A stretch of DNA of 64,000 nucleotides from Shewanella insulae (lineage in GTDB: Bacteria > Pseudomonadota > Gammaproteobacteria > Enterobacterales > Shewanellaceae): contig NZ_WRPA01000009.1 of NCBI RefSeq assembly GCF_009831655.1, forward strand, positions 124,001-188,000. Reading direction: 5' to 3'. Both the position numbers and the translations under genes were made by a program. The notes under the pieces were generated by a model, which saw nothing but the letters and a program-made list of their open reading frames with translations, made no database searches and was not told the origin of the DNA. Shown piece after piece: positions 55,453 to 64,000 of this stretch. Position 1 is the first letter of the stretch; each line of letters starts with the position of its first letter.

Positions 55453-55896
55453 ATGAAAGGAAGCTGGATCTTACTGCTGGTGGTCACCTTAGTGACTCTC
55501 CTTGGACCGACTAGAGCCCAGGCACCAACAGAAACGCATGGAAACCCACAGTGGCGCACGCCCGCTCAGCTCAAACACCAGGCTATAGAGATCGCCGCTG
55601 GCCTGCGCTGTCCCATGTCCGCCAATCAGAGCCTGCAGGACTCCCAGAGCCCAATCGCCAACGAGCTCAAGGCGGAGATCTATCTGCAGCTGGAACAGGG
55701 CAAGACGAGCGATGAGATTGTCGACTTCATGGTGGCCCGCTACGGCGAGCGTATTCGCTACATGCCCAGCCTAAGTGCCGGCACCGCCCTACTGTTCTTC
55801 GCGCCGCTTTGCCTGCTGGCTCTAGCGATATTCTGGTATCTCAGGCAGGCAGGTAGCGCCGCATCCTTTAACACCTCCCAGGAAGATAGATCATGA
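55453..55896 (+). CDS. sirF: CcmH/NrfF-like protein with only one active-site Cys (SirF)
   Basis: Membrane-anchored protein of about 147 aa. The ATG at 55453 lies seven bases after AGGAG; the ATG at 55450 overlaps the previous stop. A signal or anchor helix (about 5-22) is followed by the CcmH domain. Where CcmH and NrfF have the redox motif LRCxxC, this protein reads LRCPMSANQSL (bases TGT CCC ATG TCC), so the second Cys is Ser. A C-terminal helix (about 118-138) closes it. It may bind apocytochrome by a mixed disulfide but cannot form the internal disulfide. Confidence 0.85.
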   Translation: MKGSWILLLVVTLVTLLGPTRAQAPTETHGNPQWRTPAQLKHQAIEIAAGLRCPMSANQSLQDSQSPIANELKAEIYLQLEQGKTSDEIVDFMVARYGERIRYMPSLSAGTALLFFAPLCLLALAIFWYLRQAGSAASFNTSQEDRS

Positions 55897-56513
55897 GAAA
55901 ACCACGACTTGCCCTGCTCAGCCTCGCCCTGTCCGCTATAACTTTAATGACACCGACTGGCTGCGCCCTGGCCGCGATGCCGAGTACCAAGGTGTATGAC
56001 ACAGGGGATAACCTGCCCAAGCCGATGATCATGTCGCGCTTCGTGGAGATGACCAGCGCCCGCCGGGTCGACGAGGCGACATTCGAGGATCTCAGCGGTC
56101 AGCAGGTCAGGCTGAGCGACTACCGGGGCAAGCTCGTCTTAATCAATCTGTGGGCCACCTGGTGCGCCCCCTGCATCAAGGAGATCCCCATGATGGATAA
56201 GATAAGACGGGACAATCTCGACAAAGATCTTGTGGTCTTGCCCCTGTCCATCGACGAGGCCCATGATGAGGTGGGCGCCTTTCTGGCTCGCCACCAGTTA
56301 GCGACTTACCCCACGCTAATCGACCCTAAGCGGCAGGTGGAAACTATGCTGCCGGCCAACATAGTGCCCGCCACCTACGCCTTCGACGGCGAGGGGAATT
56401 TAATTGGATTTCTAAGGGGTTATCTAGACTGGGGCGACAAGGCGGTGCAACCCTATCTGGAACAACTCACCGCCAAATATGCCAGGCCGAACAAAGCGCA
56501 AAGTCTTCATTAA
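55893..56513 (+). CDS. sirG: TlpA/CcmG-like thioredoxin (SirG)
   Basis: Periplasmic thiol reductase of 206 aa. It has a signal peptide with a Cys (TPTGC) that may be lipidated. The thioredoxin domain (about 62-195) carries INLWATWCAPCIKEIPMM with active-site CAPC, and the cis-Pro in IVPATYAFDGEG. It probably keeps apo-SirA Cys reduced for heme attachment. It overlaps the CcmH-like gene by 4 bp and is the last gene before a terminator. Confidence 0.87.
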   Translation: MRKPRLALLSLALSAITLMTPTGCALAAMPSTKVYDTGDNLPKPMIMSRFVEMTSARRVDEATFEDLSGQQVRLSDYRGKLVLINLWATWCAPCIKEIPMMDKIRRDNLDKDLVVLPLSIDEAHDEVGAFLARHQLATYPTLIDPKRQVETMLPANIVPATYAFDGEGNLIGFLRGYLDWGDKAVQPYLEQLTAKYARPNKAQSLH

Positions 56514-56556
56514 GCAATGGCGCCCTTAGGTGCCACCCACCATCACTTTATTGCTC

Positions 56557-56600
56557 CCGCCCGGCACTGCGCCAGTGATTTCGCCGGGCGGATTTTTTTG
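56557..56600 (+). terminator. Terminator after the heme-attachment operon
   Basis: The stem CCGCCCGGC / GCCGGGCGG, with an internal loop of 17 bases and followed by TTTTTTT, lies about 40 bp past the SirG-like stop. Confidence 0.85.
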
Positions 56601-56612
56601 TCGGCTACCTTA

Positions 56613-56684
56613 GGTGAAAGCTTATGTAAGTCTTGGTGAAGCTTAGTGAAAGCGGTTGCCAATCGGTGAAAGCCAAGTAAAGTG
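56613..56684. promoter_or_regulatory. Phased GTGAAAGC direct repeats upstream of CadC-like gene
   Basis: GTGAAAGC or a close variant starts at 56614, 56636 (GTGAAGC), 56646 and 56666, with a weaker GTAAAG at 56677. Spacings of 22, 10, 20 and 11 put all copies on one face of the helix. They end about 35 bp before the regulator ATG, as expected for a multi-site binding region of a winged-helix regulator. Confidence 0.6.
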
Positions 56685-56716
56685 GTTTTATGCCATAGCC
56701 AATCACGACGAGTAAG

Positions 56717-58339
56717 ATGCACAGGGACGACAGCCAGCACTACCTTTACCAATTCGGTGATCTCAAGCTCAATACTCAATTGGGGACCCTTGTGGACAGT
56801 CAGGGTGAAGAGATACTGCTGCCCCACCTGAGCTATCAACTGCTACACACCCTTTGCGCGGCGGCTCCCGCCATCGTCAGTCAGCAGCACCTTATCCAGG
56901 CTGTCTGGCCAGTGACAGTGGTAGGTGATGAAACCCTGAAACAGCGTATCAAACTGCTACGCAAAGCCCTGGGGGACGACGCCAGCCAGCCCAAATATAT
57001 AGAGGCGGTACGAGGTCGAGGCTACCGAATCCTGCCCCCTGTGAAGGCGACACCGCTAACGGACAAGCCCGAGGCCGCAGGCCTGATGCTGGCCAGCGAC
57101 CAGCTCCCCCTAGGCAACACACAGAGCTATCCCAGCTACTGGAAGATGACCTCTCTCATTCTATTCATCTTTCTCTTGCTGTTTATCTATGTCGCCATCC
57201 TCATCTCCTCCACCCACTCACTCTCACCGACCCAACCCCAGACGGCGCAAAGCAGTGGCTTCGATACAGAGCTCTATGAGAAGGGGCTGGAGTACTATCA
57301 TAGGTATCGCGAGGAAGATAACCGCCACGCCATAGATCTCTTCCTGTCGGCCATCGCCATCAACCCAGACCATGCCTTGGCCTACGCGGGGCTCTCAGAC
57401 GCCTATAGCCAGGGAGTGTTTCAGTTTAATGGCCCCGAAGCCTGGCGACAGCAGGCTGTGGATACCGCCTATAAGGCGATCGCACTGAATCCGAACCTCG
57501 CACAGGGATATAAGGCGCTGGGTCTGGCCTACTACAACAAAGGCTGGCTGACCAAGGCGATACAGGCCAACAACAGGGCATTGGAAAAACAGCCTAACTT
57601 TAGCGAGGCCATGTCGAACCTCAGCTACATCTATCGTGAAACGGGCCAGCTGCAACAGGCGCTGTACTGGGCAGACAAGGCACTTAAGATAGATCCCAAG
57701 AACAGCGTCAGCATGGTACACAGGGCCCATGCCTTGATCGCCCTGGGACGCTATCGAGCGGCCAGAGAGAGCCTGGACAAGGCTCTGGCACTACAGCCCG
57801 ACTCTCTGCTGGCCAACGATACGCTGGGACTCTGGTCTCTGTATCAAGGCAACTTCATTACCGCCCGCGAGCATTATCTGAGGCTGACCACGCACCAGCC
57901 CGAGCAGCTCAAGTTCGTCTGGCGTCTGGCGCAGTGCCGACTTTACCTGGGAGAGTTTGCCGCATCCATGACACTTGGCAAGCAACTGGCCGCATCGCCT
58001 CATCCCCGCCAGCAGCAACGAGGAGAACTGATACAGTTCCTCGCCGATGATCATATAGAAAAGCAACGATTGACCGAGTTGGTTGAGGCTTATCACCAAC
58101 GTCAGACCCAAGGCTCGGATAGGCCGGCAGACAGTTTTGCCCTCGCGCAGATCTATGCCAAGAGTGGTGAGACGGTGCTGAGTAATCGCTATCTAATTCA
58201 GGCGATTAATCAAGGCTGGCTGGCCAAGGCCTTGCTGGTACAGCATCCGTTGTTTACCAAGCGTCACCAAGATGCTGACTTTAAGCGACTGCTGGCCGAG
58301 ATTGACCAGCAGTTGATAAGGGAATCGACCCCTCGCTAG
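56717..58339 (+). CDS. CadC-type membrane regulator with TPR sensor
   Basis: Membrane-bound regulator of 540 aa. The N-terminal winged-helix domain (about 10-107) has LPHLSYQLLHTLCAAAPAIV, DETLKQRIKLLRKALGDD and YIEAVRGRGYRI. One membrane helix (about 144-165; TSLILFIFLLLFIYVAILIS) is followed by a periplasmic TPR region (about 185-530). It borders the sir locus on the right, 200 bp after the SirG-like gene. It is unrelated in its sensor to the other flanking regulator. Whether it controls sir genes is inference. Confidence 0.87.
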   Translation: MHRDDSQHYLYQFGDLKLNTQLGTLVDSQGEEILLPHLSYQLLHTLCAAAPAIVSQQHLIQAVWPVTVVGDETLKQRIKLLRKALGDDASQPKYIEAVRGRGYRILPPVKATPLTDKPEAAGLMLASDQLPLGNTQSYPSYWKMTSLILFIFLLLFIYVAILISSTHSLSPTQPQTAQSSGFDTELYEKGLEYYHRYREEDNRHAIDLFLSAIAINPDHALAYAGLSDAYSQGVFQFNGPEAWRQQAVDTAYKAIALNPNLAQGYKALGLAYYNKGWLTKAIQANNRALEKQPNFSEAMSNLSYIYRETGQLQQALYWADKALKIDPKNSVSMVHRAHALIALGRYRAARESLDKALALQPDSLLANDTLGLWSLYQGNFITAREHYLRLTTHQPEQLKFVWRLAQCRLYLGEFAASMTLGKQLAASPHPRQQQRGELIQFLADDHIEKQRLTELVEAYHQRQTQGSDRPADSFALAQIYAKSGETVLSNRYLIQAINQGWLAKALLVQHPLFTKRHQDADFKRLLAEIDQQLIRESTPR

Positions 58340-59856
58340 GCCACGGCCTCCTGGGGCTCACCCGCCTGCAGACGCTCAATCTTGATGTCATAGTAGGCAT
58401 AAGCCGCGCTGATGAAAGGACAAACCAAGTTAAAGAAGGCGAAAGGCAGATAAGCGATGGTTGCTACGCCTAAGGTGCTGGCCATGTAGGCGCCACAGGT
58501 GTTCCAGGGCACCAAGGGGCTGGTGATGGTGGCCGAATCTTCCAGGGCTCGGCTCAGGTTAACCGGCGCCAGGCCGTGCTTCTCATACTCGACCTTAAGC
58601 ATGCGACCCGGCAGCAAGATGGCAATAAACTGATCGCCTGTGATCAAGTTGGCACCGATACAGCTTGCCAGGGTGGTGATGATAAGGCTGCCGCTGGATT
58701 TCACCAGATGCATTACTCCCTGCAGCAGACGCTGCAACAGGCCGATTTTCTCCATCACACCACCAAAAGCCATGGCACAGAGGATCAGCCAGACGGTATT
58801 GACCATGCTGCTCATGCCGCCGCGGCTCAGCAGGCTGTCGAGTGTCTTATCACCCGTATTGGCGGTATAGCCGTCGAACATAGCCACCCAAATCCCCTTC
58901 ACCAAGGCCACCAGCGCGGGCAGGCTGTCGTCGTTGACGAACTTGATCACGCCATCGAACTGAAACAGCGCCGCACAGATGGCGCCAGCCAGAGTGCCCA
59001 GAATCACGGTTGGGAAGGCGGGTAACTTCTTGTAGGCCAATACTAAGACCACCAGCAAGGGCAGCAGCAGATGCGGGCCGGGATGATACTGGGCTTCGAT
59101 GCGCGACATGGTCTCGGCCAGATCCGTCACCGCACCGCTGTTGTCACTGTTTAGGCCGAGAAACAGGAAACCAGTCAGCGCCAGCAATATGCTGGGGGTG
59201 GTGGTCCATACCATGTGCCGAATATGACCGAATAGCTCGCTACCGGCGACCGCAGGCGCCAGGTTGGTGGTATCTGACATGGGTGACATCTTGTCACCGA
59301 AGTAGGCACCACTGATGATGGCACCGGCGGTGATCTCGACGCTGAGGCCCATGGCACCGGCAACGCCGATTAGAGCGATGCCTAAGGTACCGGCGACCGT
59401 CCAGGAACTACCTATACTCAGGGCCACCACGGCACATAATAAGCAGGAGGCGGCGTAGAAAAAATCTGGGTCTAAGATCTTCATGCCATAGAAGATCATC
59501 GTGGGCACGGTACCGGCCAGGATCCAGGTGCCGATGAGGGAACCGACCGAAAACAGGATCAGCAAAGCGCCGGTCGCCAGCGAGACGCTCTTGACGATTC
59601 CCTCCTCCATCTCCTTCCAGCTATAGCCGTTCTTCACCCCGATAACCAGAGTAATACAAGCTGCCATGATCAGCGCGATCTGGTTGGCACCATAGGAACT
59701 GTCGGAAGAGAACAGGTACACAGAGGCCGTTAACATACAGACTAGGGCGATAACGGGGATCAGGGCATCTAGTAGCGTCGGCTGCTTATGGCGCTTAGCG
59801 GACGCCGAACTCGAATCTCTGCCAGACTGGTCTGGCGACTGCTGATGAGAGGTCAT
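58336..59856 (-). CDS. nhaC: NhaC-family Na+/H+ antiporter
   Basis: Inner-membrane antiporter of 506 aa with about eleven helices. It has conserved NhaC stretches SGAYFGDKMSPMSDTTNLAPA and ALEDSATITSPLVPWNTCGAY. It exchanges Na+ for H+, possibly linked to a metabolite such as malate or lactate. It converges with the CadC-like gene (4 bp overlap of coding ends), so it is not in that operon. Confidence 0.92.
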   Translation of the reverse strand: MTSHQQSPDQSGRDSSSASAKRHKQPTLLDALIPVIALVCMLTASVYLFSSDSSYGANQIALIMAACITLVIGVKNGYSWKEMEEGIVKSVSLATGALLILFSVGSLIGTWILAGTVPTMIFYGMKILDPDFFYAASCLLCAVVALSIGSSWTVAGTLGIALIGVAGAMGLSVEITAGAIISGAYFGDKMSPMSDTTNLAPAVAGSELFGHIRHMVWTTTPSILLALTGFLFLGLNSDNSGAVTDLAETMSRIEAQYHPGPHLLLPLLVVLVLAYKKLPAFPTVILGTLAGAICAALFQFDGVIKFVNDDSLPALVALVKGIWVAMFDGYTANTGDKTLDSLLSRGGMSSMVNTVWLILCAMAFGGVMEKIGLLQRLLQGVMHLVKSSGSLIITTLASCIGANLITGDQFIAILLPGRMLKVEYEKHGLAPVNLSRALEDSATITSPLVPWNTCGAYMASTLGVATIAYLPFAFFNLVCPFISAAYAYYDIKIERLQAGEPQEAVA

Positions 59857-60281
59857 GGATAATCCTTATTATAATTATGGGGTTTCCTATTTTTCTCCCC
59901 GGCAATCAAACCGGCGCAATTCACATAAACATGAGCCGTTTCATCACCAGACGGGCCGAACATAGTTACACATTTTTAACAATCCAGTCCAGACCGGTCA
60001 CAGTTATCCAAGGCCTAGTCCAGGGGCGTCGATACTCTATTCAGCGTACAAATTCATCGATACGACTCATTACAGACTCGTTATGCAGGATATCGACATA
60101 ATATCCCTTTCGCCATGATGGTAAAAAAGTCGCATTCCCCGCAGAACAAGTTCTCGAACCAAGCATGGGTTATCGGCTCATGCTCCGCTAACTGGGGCAG
60201 TCAGCTTTCAATTAGCGCCTCGTTAAATTAAAATTCCCGCCACGCATACAGACACAAGATACAACCCCATAAGGCCTACAG
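59857..60281. other. Intergenic region between nhaC and MazG-like gene
   Basis: This 425-bp divergent gap should contain promoters for both genes. AAGG precedes the MazG-like ATG. I see no gene, repeat or clear binding site in it. Confidence 0.5.
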
Positions 60282-60860
60282 ATGAAACTGACCGCACTCG
60301 ATCAGCCCCTTTACGACCACCTCTACCGCGACATCCACCAGTTCCGCTCTACCTTCGATCTGCCTATCGAAGATGAGTCCAGCCTGGATGAGCAGGCCGA
60401 CACCCTGCACACCTCACTCGCCATCGAGGAGTTAACCGAGCTGGCCGAGGCCGATAGCCGCGTCGAGCAGGCCGATGCTATCGTCGATTCCGTCTATGTC
60501 CTCATGGGCCGCCTGGTGCATCTCGGCGCCACACAGATGAGTGACCGCCTGGAGATCAGCTATGTGATCGATCTGCTGCTGCATGTCGCCAAGAACCGCG
60601 ACATCGACTTCATCCGCTGCTGGGACGAAGTGCATTCGAGCAACATGAGCAAGGTGTGTCGCAACGAGCAGGAACTGGAAGAGACCATAGCCCACTACGC
60701 CAAGCAGGGCGTGGAGATCGTCGGCAGCCGCAAGGGCGACTTCATCATCGCCAAGTGCGCCAAGGATGTAGAGATGGCCGGTAAGGTGGTGCGTCAAGGC
60801 AAGGTGCTCAAGTCTGTCTACTATCGCCCGGCCGATCTGACCAAGCTGGTCGCCGCCTAA
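60282..60860 (+). CDS. MazG-like nucleotide pyrophosphohydrolase
   Basis: All-alpha NTP pyrophosphohydrolase of 192 aa. The metal-binding pattern EELTELAEA followed by EQADAIVDSVYV (EExxE then ExxD) lies near residues 48-70. The C-terminal part (about 130-192) is an extension that includes GSRKGDFIIAKCAKDVEM. Such enzymes remove abnormal or excess nucleotides. Single gene; the substrate is not known. Confidence 0.8.
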   Translation: MKLTALDQPLYDHLYRDIHQFRSTFDLPIEDESSLDEQADTLHTSLAIEELTELAEADSRVEQADAIVDSVYVLMGRLVHLGATQMSDRLEISYVIDLLLHVAKNRDIDFIRCWDEVHSSNMSKVCRNEQELEETIAHYAKQGVEIVGSRKGDFIIAKCAKDVEMAGKVVRQGKVLKSVYYRPADLTKLVAA

Positions 60861-61089
60861 CTTACTCTAGGCGGCTCGCAGGGTTAACACCTTGTTGCCG
60901 AGCGCAGAAAATTTCTGCAAATTAGCGACAAATGTGTGAAGCCCTGCGCCAAGCCGACTGTCATGGCGTGATCCAGTTAACAGCTCGCCGCATTCAAGCT
61001 ACTCTCGGTGCAACTTAGATGATTGAATAGCATCAGAATGAAATGAATTCTCAATTCTGGTTTCTGTCTATGGGCCTGAGGTACTATCT

Positions 61090-61626
61090 ATGACCAATAA
61101 TATTAAAGCATTACTTGCCACCACAGCGCTGTTCTTTAGCACTCAGGCACTGGCAAATAATGGCTGTGCATTCGATGAAAAGCAGGAAGGCTTTATCGCC
61201 ACCTGCAGTGAGGAGAAACAGGAAGTGATACTGACCGGCGAAGTACAAGCCCAAACCCTAGTCACAGAGCTTGATGATTTTACCCAGGGCTATAAGAGCT
61301 ACCAGGTCGATGAGGCCGCCATCGCGCCACTCAAGAGCCTGAAGGCACCGACCGAGATAGTCGTCATCATAGGCACCTGGTGCCCGGACTGTCACCGTGA
61401 GACGCCGCGTTTTATCCGCATCATGGAAGCGGCCAACAACCCGAACATCAAGGTGACCTACATAGGGGTGGATCGTAAGAAACAAGATCCTGAAGGACTG
61501 GCGGCCAAGTATGACTTTACCCGCATCCCAACCTTCATCGTCAAGCAGGATGGCAAGGAGATAGGCCGTATCGTCGAACGTCCAGAAACCTCTCTCGAAG
61601 TGGATCTGGCGAAGATCCTCGACTAA
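61090..61626 (+). CDS. Periplasmic thioredoxin-like protein
   Basis: Exported thioredoxin-fold protein of 178 aa. It has a signal peptide (about 1-22, cleaved after ALA). The active site is VVIIGTWCPDCHRETP with CPDC near residues 98-101. The cis-Pro is in TRIPTFIVKQDGKEIGRIV. Two further Cys lie early in the mature protein. It is probably a thiol reductant or a chaperone-type protein; its partner is unknown. It ends in a strong terminator. Confidence 0.85.
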   Translation: MTNNIKALLATTALFFSTQALANNGCAFDEKQEGFIATCSEEKQEVILTGEVQAQTLVTELDDFTQGYKSYQVDEAAIAPLKSLKAPTEIVVIIGTWCPDCHRETPRFIRIMEAANNPNIKVTYIGVDRKKQDPEGLAAKYDFTRIPTFIVKQDGKEIGRIVERPETSLEVDLAKILD

Positions 61627-61638
61627 ACGAGCACGAAT

Positions 61639-61668
61639 AAAAAAGGCCGCAACTGCGGCCTTTTTTGA
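61639..61668. terminator. Bidirectional terminator
   Basis: The hairpin AAAAAAGGCCGCA-act-TGCGGCCTTTTTT lies between the convergent thioredoxin-like gene and the TonB receptor gene and can serve both. Confidence 0.9.
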
Positions 61669-61676
61669 TCTCATCA

Positions 61677-64000
61677 CTAGAAAGACTGGCGGAATCCAGC
61701 CCAATAGGTTCGTCCTCGAATATCATACAAGTTACCGTTGTATGTGCCATCGTATCTAAACTTAGGATCTTCATCGGTAAGATTGGTAACACCTAGAGAG
61801 ATGCTATTATTCCAAGGTAATGTGTAGGTATAAGTAAGGTTATGGTAGAAAACTGAATCAATTTCATAAAGCTGTCCATCATCAGCCGTCTCTCCTGCAT
61901 CGGCATCCCAGCTACCTTCCACAACATCCCAGCTCTCTTGAGAACCAATATAGTTTCCAAAATAACTAACCGCATGATCGCCAAAGCTATAATCAGCCGT
62001 CAGATTTATTCTGTGCGCTGGGGTATCTTCTCGGCCTGCATCGTCGTCAGACAAGATTTGAACACCGGCTTGCGAGTATGACGACTTGTATTTCAAGAAA
62101 TAAGACCATCCTAGGCCAAATTTGAAATCACCATAATCAGAATCAAATCCCGCACCCAATTTTACGTCGATCCCTTCTCGCTCGCTCAATCCGACGTTCA
62201 GTTTTTGACTGACAACGTAATCGATTTTACCGTTACCTATCTGGCTTATTGAAGTACCAGGATAAATGCTAGAAACATCTGGACGAGGCTCTCCATTGGC
62301 GTCAGCAAGTTCCCATAATTTTGCCTGAGTTCTTACGATCTCACTCGCATTAAGCTCAGAAATAAGGTTAGTCGTTTCCAGTGACCAGTAATCGACCGAC
62401 AGGTTGACATCGTCTGTCACTTCCCAAACGACGCCAATGTTGTAAGACTCTGACTCTTCCGGCTTTAGCGCCTCGTTGCCACCTGTTCGAGTCGCACCAT
62501 AATCCCAGCGATCGCAGCTATCTATGTCTTCACCTTCATCATAACAATTGAGATAATTCTTAATATAACCAAAGCCTTCTGAAGTACCTTGGTACAAATC
62601 AGACAAGGTCGGCGCACGGAAACCAGTTCCCCAAGATCCCCGCAACAATAATGAATCGATAACGTTATAACGAATAGAAACTTGAGGATTAAAAGTCCCG
62701 CCAAAATCAGAATAATCATCGTAGCGACCGGCAAGATTAAGCTCAAGATTGTCAATAATTGGTAAGACAACTTCAAAATATGCCGCCTTAACGTCACGCT
62801 CTCCCGCTCCACCAGAGCCGCCATTACCACCAACAATCTGACCAGCTTCGGCTAACGCATCCACTTTAGAATCCAGTGTTTCTTCGCGATAAGAAGCACC
62901 AACATACATGCCTACATCACCGGCGGGTAACTCAAATAAGTTAAAAGAAAGACCGCCGTTAATGTCCAAGTAGGAGGCAGACATACGCTTATCATAGTTG
63001 GCCGTCGCCCCTGGAGGTAATTCAGAGTTAGGATCGCGAGGATCCCAACCTATAAAGGAATTTGTATCATCATCCCAATGACCAACAAGATCTGTCGTCG
63101 CTCCTTTTAACTGATAACCAGTGCCCCAAGTATAGTTATCATATTTGTTATAGTTGACCGCGACATCCCAATCAAAGTACTCAGCAGCTCCATCCAATCC
63201 AATGAGGAAGTCATAGATATTATCGTGATGCTCCGCAACCCTATCACCAGCAGTGTCAAAACGATAATTCATACCAGCACTAGGATCAGCGAGCAGCTCG
63301 ACCAGCTCTAACCCTTCTGGTGTCGTGTATGCAGGAAGCCCTTCTGGAATACTGATAGAAGCAGGTACAGGCGCCGAGATATCCTTTGTCTCATTAGACG
63401 CCCAGTAAGCTCTCGCTGTTAATTCGATGCTATCGGTTAACTCGTATGAATAGTGGACTAACGTATTATTTCGTGTTTGCCCAACAGAAGTTGCCGCTGC
63501 TTGAGTGTAATCATAGGCACATAGTGTATCCCCTGGATAATCACTATCGATCAAAGAGCCTATGAAGGCACCTCCATAAACATCGGCACAGCTCTTATCT
63601 GAGTTTGAAAACGGTGTCGAATAAACCCAACCGCCAGCTGCTCCCTGTGTCAACACACGGCCAGTAGGACTGATATTGACCCAATCTTGATAGTCTTCAG
63701 GATTTCCACCTTCTTTGACGAAAGGTCTGGTATACCAGCGATCCTTCTGCATTATCTTTTGTGACTCATAATGCTCAACGGTAAATACCAAGTGTCCCTT
63801 CTCAGAATCTAACCCCCCAGTAAATGACATGTTAGAGGAGTCTCCCCCCTCTTGGGTTGGCCGATCCATACGGGCATCAAATTGAATACCCTCAAAATCT
63901 TTCTTGAGGATAATATTTACTACACCGGCTATCGCATCGGTACCATAGATAGCAGACGCACCATCGGTGAGAATCTCGATTCGTTCTACCGCAGCCATTG
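61677..64000 (-). CDS. TonB-dependent outer-membrane receptor (partial, C-terminal part)
   Basis: About 770 residues are visible and the gene runs off the right edge. It opens within the plug domain (ERIEILTDGASAIYGTDAIAGVVNIILK), so the start lies outside. A 22-strand-type barrel follows, with DYSDFGGTFNPQVSIRYNVIDSLLLRGSWGTGFRAPTLSDLY-like sequence split over several strands. It ends in Phe (AGFRQSF), as barrel proteins do. The substrate cannot be inferred. The large Shewanella receptors of this type include proteins for peptides or sugars. Confidence 0.92.
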   Translation of the reverse strand, partial: MAAVERIEILTDGASAIYGTDAIAGVVNIILKKDFEGIQFDARMDRPTQEGGDSSNMSFTGGLDSEKGHLVFTVEHYESQKIMQKDRWYTRPFVKEGGNPEDYQDWVNISPTGRVLTQGAAGGWVYSTPFSNSDKSCADVYGGAFIGSLIDSDYPGDTLCAYDYTQAAATSVGQTRNNTLVHYSYELTDSIELTARAYWASNETKDISAPVPASISIPEGLPAYTTPEGLELVELLADPSAGMNYRFDTAGDRVAEHHDNIYDFLIGLDGAAEYFDWDVAVNYNKYDNYTWGTGYQLKGATTDLVGHWDDDTNSFIGWDPRDPNSELPPGATANYDKRMSASYLDINGGLSFNLFELPAGDVGMYVGASYREETLDSKVDALAEAGQIVGGNGGSGGAGERDVKAAYFEVVLPIIDNLELNLAGRYDDYSDFGGTFNPQVSIRYNVIDSLLLRGSWGTGFRAPTLSDLYQGTSEGFGYIKNYLNCYDEGEDIDSCDRWDYGATRTGGNEALKPEESESYNIGVVWEVTDDVNLSVDYWSLETTNLISELNASEIVRTQAKLWELADANGEPRPDVSSIYPGTSISQIGNGKIDYVVSQKLNVGLSEREGIDVKLGAGFDSDYGDFKFGLGWSYFLKYKSSYSQAGVQILSDDDAGREDTPAHRINLTADYSFGDHAVSYFGNYIGSQESWDVVEGSWDADAGETADDGQLYEIDSVFYHNLTYTYTLPWNNSISLGVTNLTDEDPKFRYDGTYNGNLYDIRGRTYWAGFRQSF

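Noticed and set aside
53498..56513. The CcmF/H/G-like genes as the general cytochrome c maturation operon
   Set aside because: No ccmA-E genes are present, the CcmH-like protein lacks one Cys, and the genes sit divergently to sirA. A dedicated system fits better.

Overview
The window looks like chromosomal DNA of a Shewanella species. It carries a complete MSHA type IV pilus locus in the Shewanella/Vibrio gene order with csrD (mshH) beside it. It also carries a locus built around an octaheme c-type cytochrome with a CX15CH heme motif, which is the hallmark of the SirA/MccA dissimilatory sulfite reductase family. The moderately high GC suggests one of the GC-richer Shewanella, but I cannot name the species from sequence alone.

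Layout. (1) 1-2390: cell-shape operon mreB-mreC-mreD on the minus strand; mreD runs off the left edge. (2) 2556-19154: MSHA pilus genes on the minus strand, transcribed mshI, mshI2, mshJ, K, L, M, N, E, G, F, B, two tandem MshA-type pilins, then C, D, O, P, Q. csrD/mshH follows at 19391-21301. (3) 21475-30116: malic enzyme, secreted nuclease, ribosomal protein L31, a FimV/LysM-like protein, priA, argS and a SPOR-domain protein. (4) 30215-31909: an unusually long curlin-repeat protein, then heat-shock hslVU (32503-34408) behind a near-consensus sigma-32 promoter. (5) 34485-41958: DUF971 and DUF3859 proteins, an AraC/GyrI-like regulator, tRNA-Ser(UGA) with decayed tRNA relics, an orphan MshA-type pilin, a YjjG-type phosphatase, a signal peptidase I paralogue, ubiD and fre.

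(6) 42046-58339 is the most interesting block. A leftward set runs, in transcription order: sirA octaheme cytochrome, secreted rhodanese, periplasmic FKBP isomerase with a Met/His-rich tail, CcmI/NrfG-like TPR protein, Tat-exported four-cluster ferredoxin, NrfD-like quinol dehydrogenase, NosL, NosD, NosF and NosY. A divergent rightward set encodes CcmF-, CcmH- and CcmG-like heme-attachment proteins. Two different membrane-bound ToxR/CadC-type regulators flank the block. The working model is as follows. The NrfD/ferredoxin pair draws electrons from quinol and passes them to periplasmic SirA. The dedicated CcmF/CcmH/CcmG/TPR set attaches the heme at CX15CH. The NosLDFY set and the Met-rich FKBP help supply copper to the heme-copper active site known from MccA.

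(7) 58336-64000: NhaC antiporter, MazG-like pyrophosphohydrolase, periplasmic thioredoxin-like protein, and the C-terminal part of a TonB-dependent receptor that runs off the right edge.

I saw no prophage, insertion sequence with transposase, or CRISPR array. Small mobile or decayed elements are limited to one MITE-like repeat (about 23736-23897) and the tRNA relics near 36.4-36.7 kb. Gene names for the sir locus rest on motif recognition and remembered locus organisation, not on a database search.
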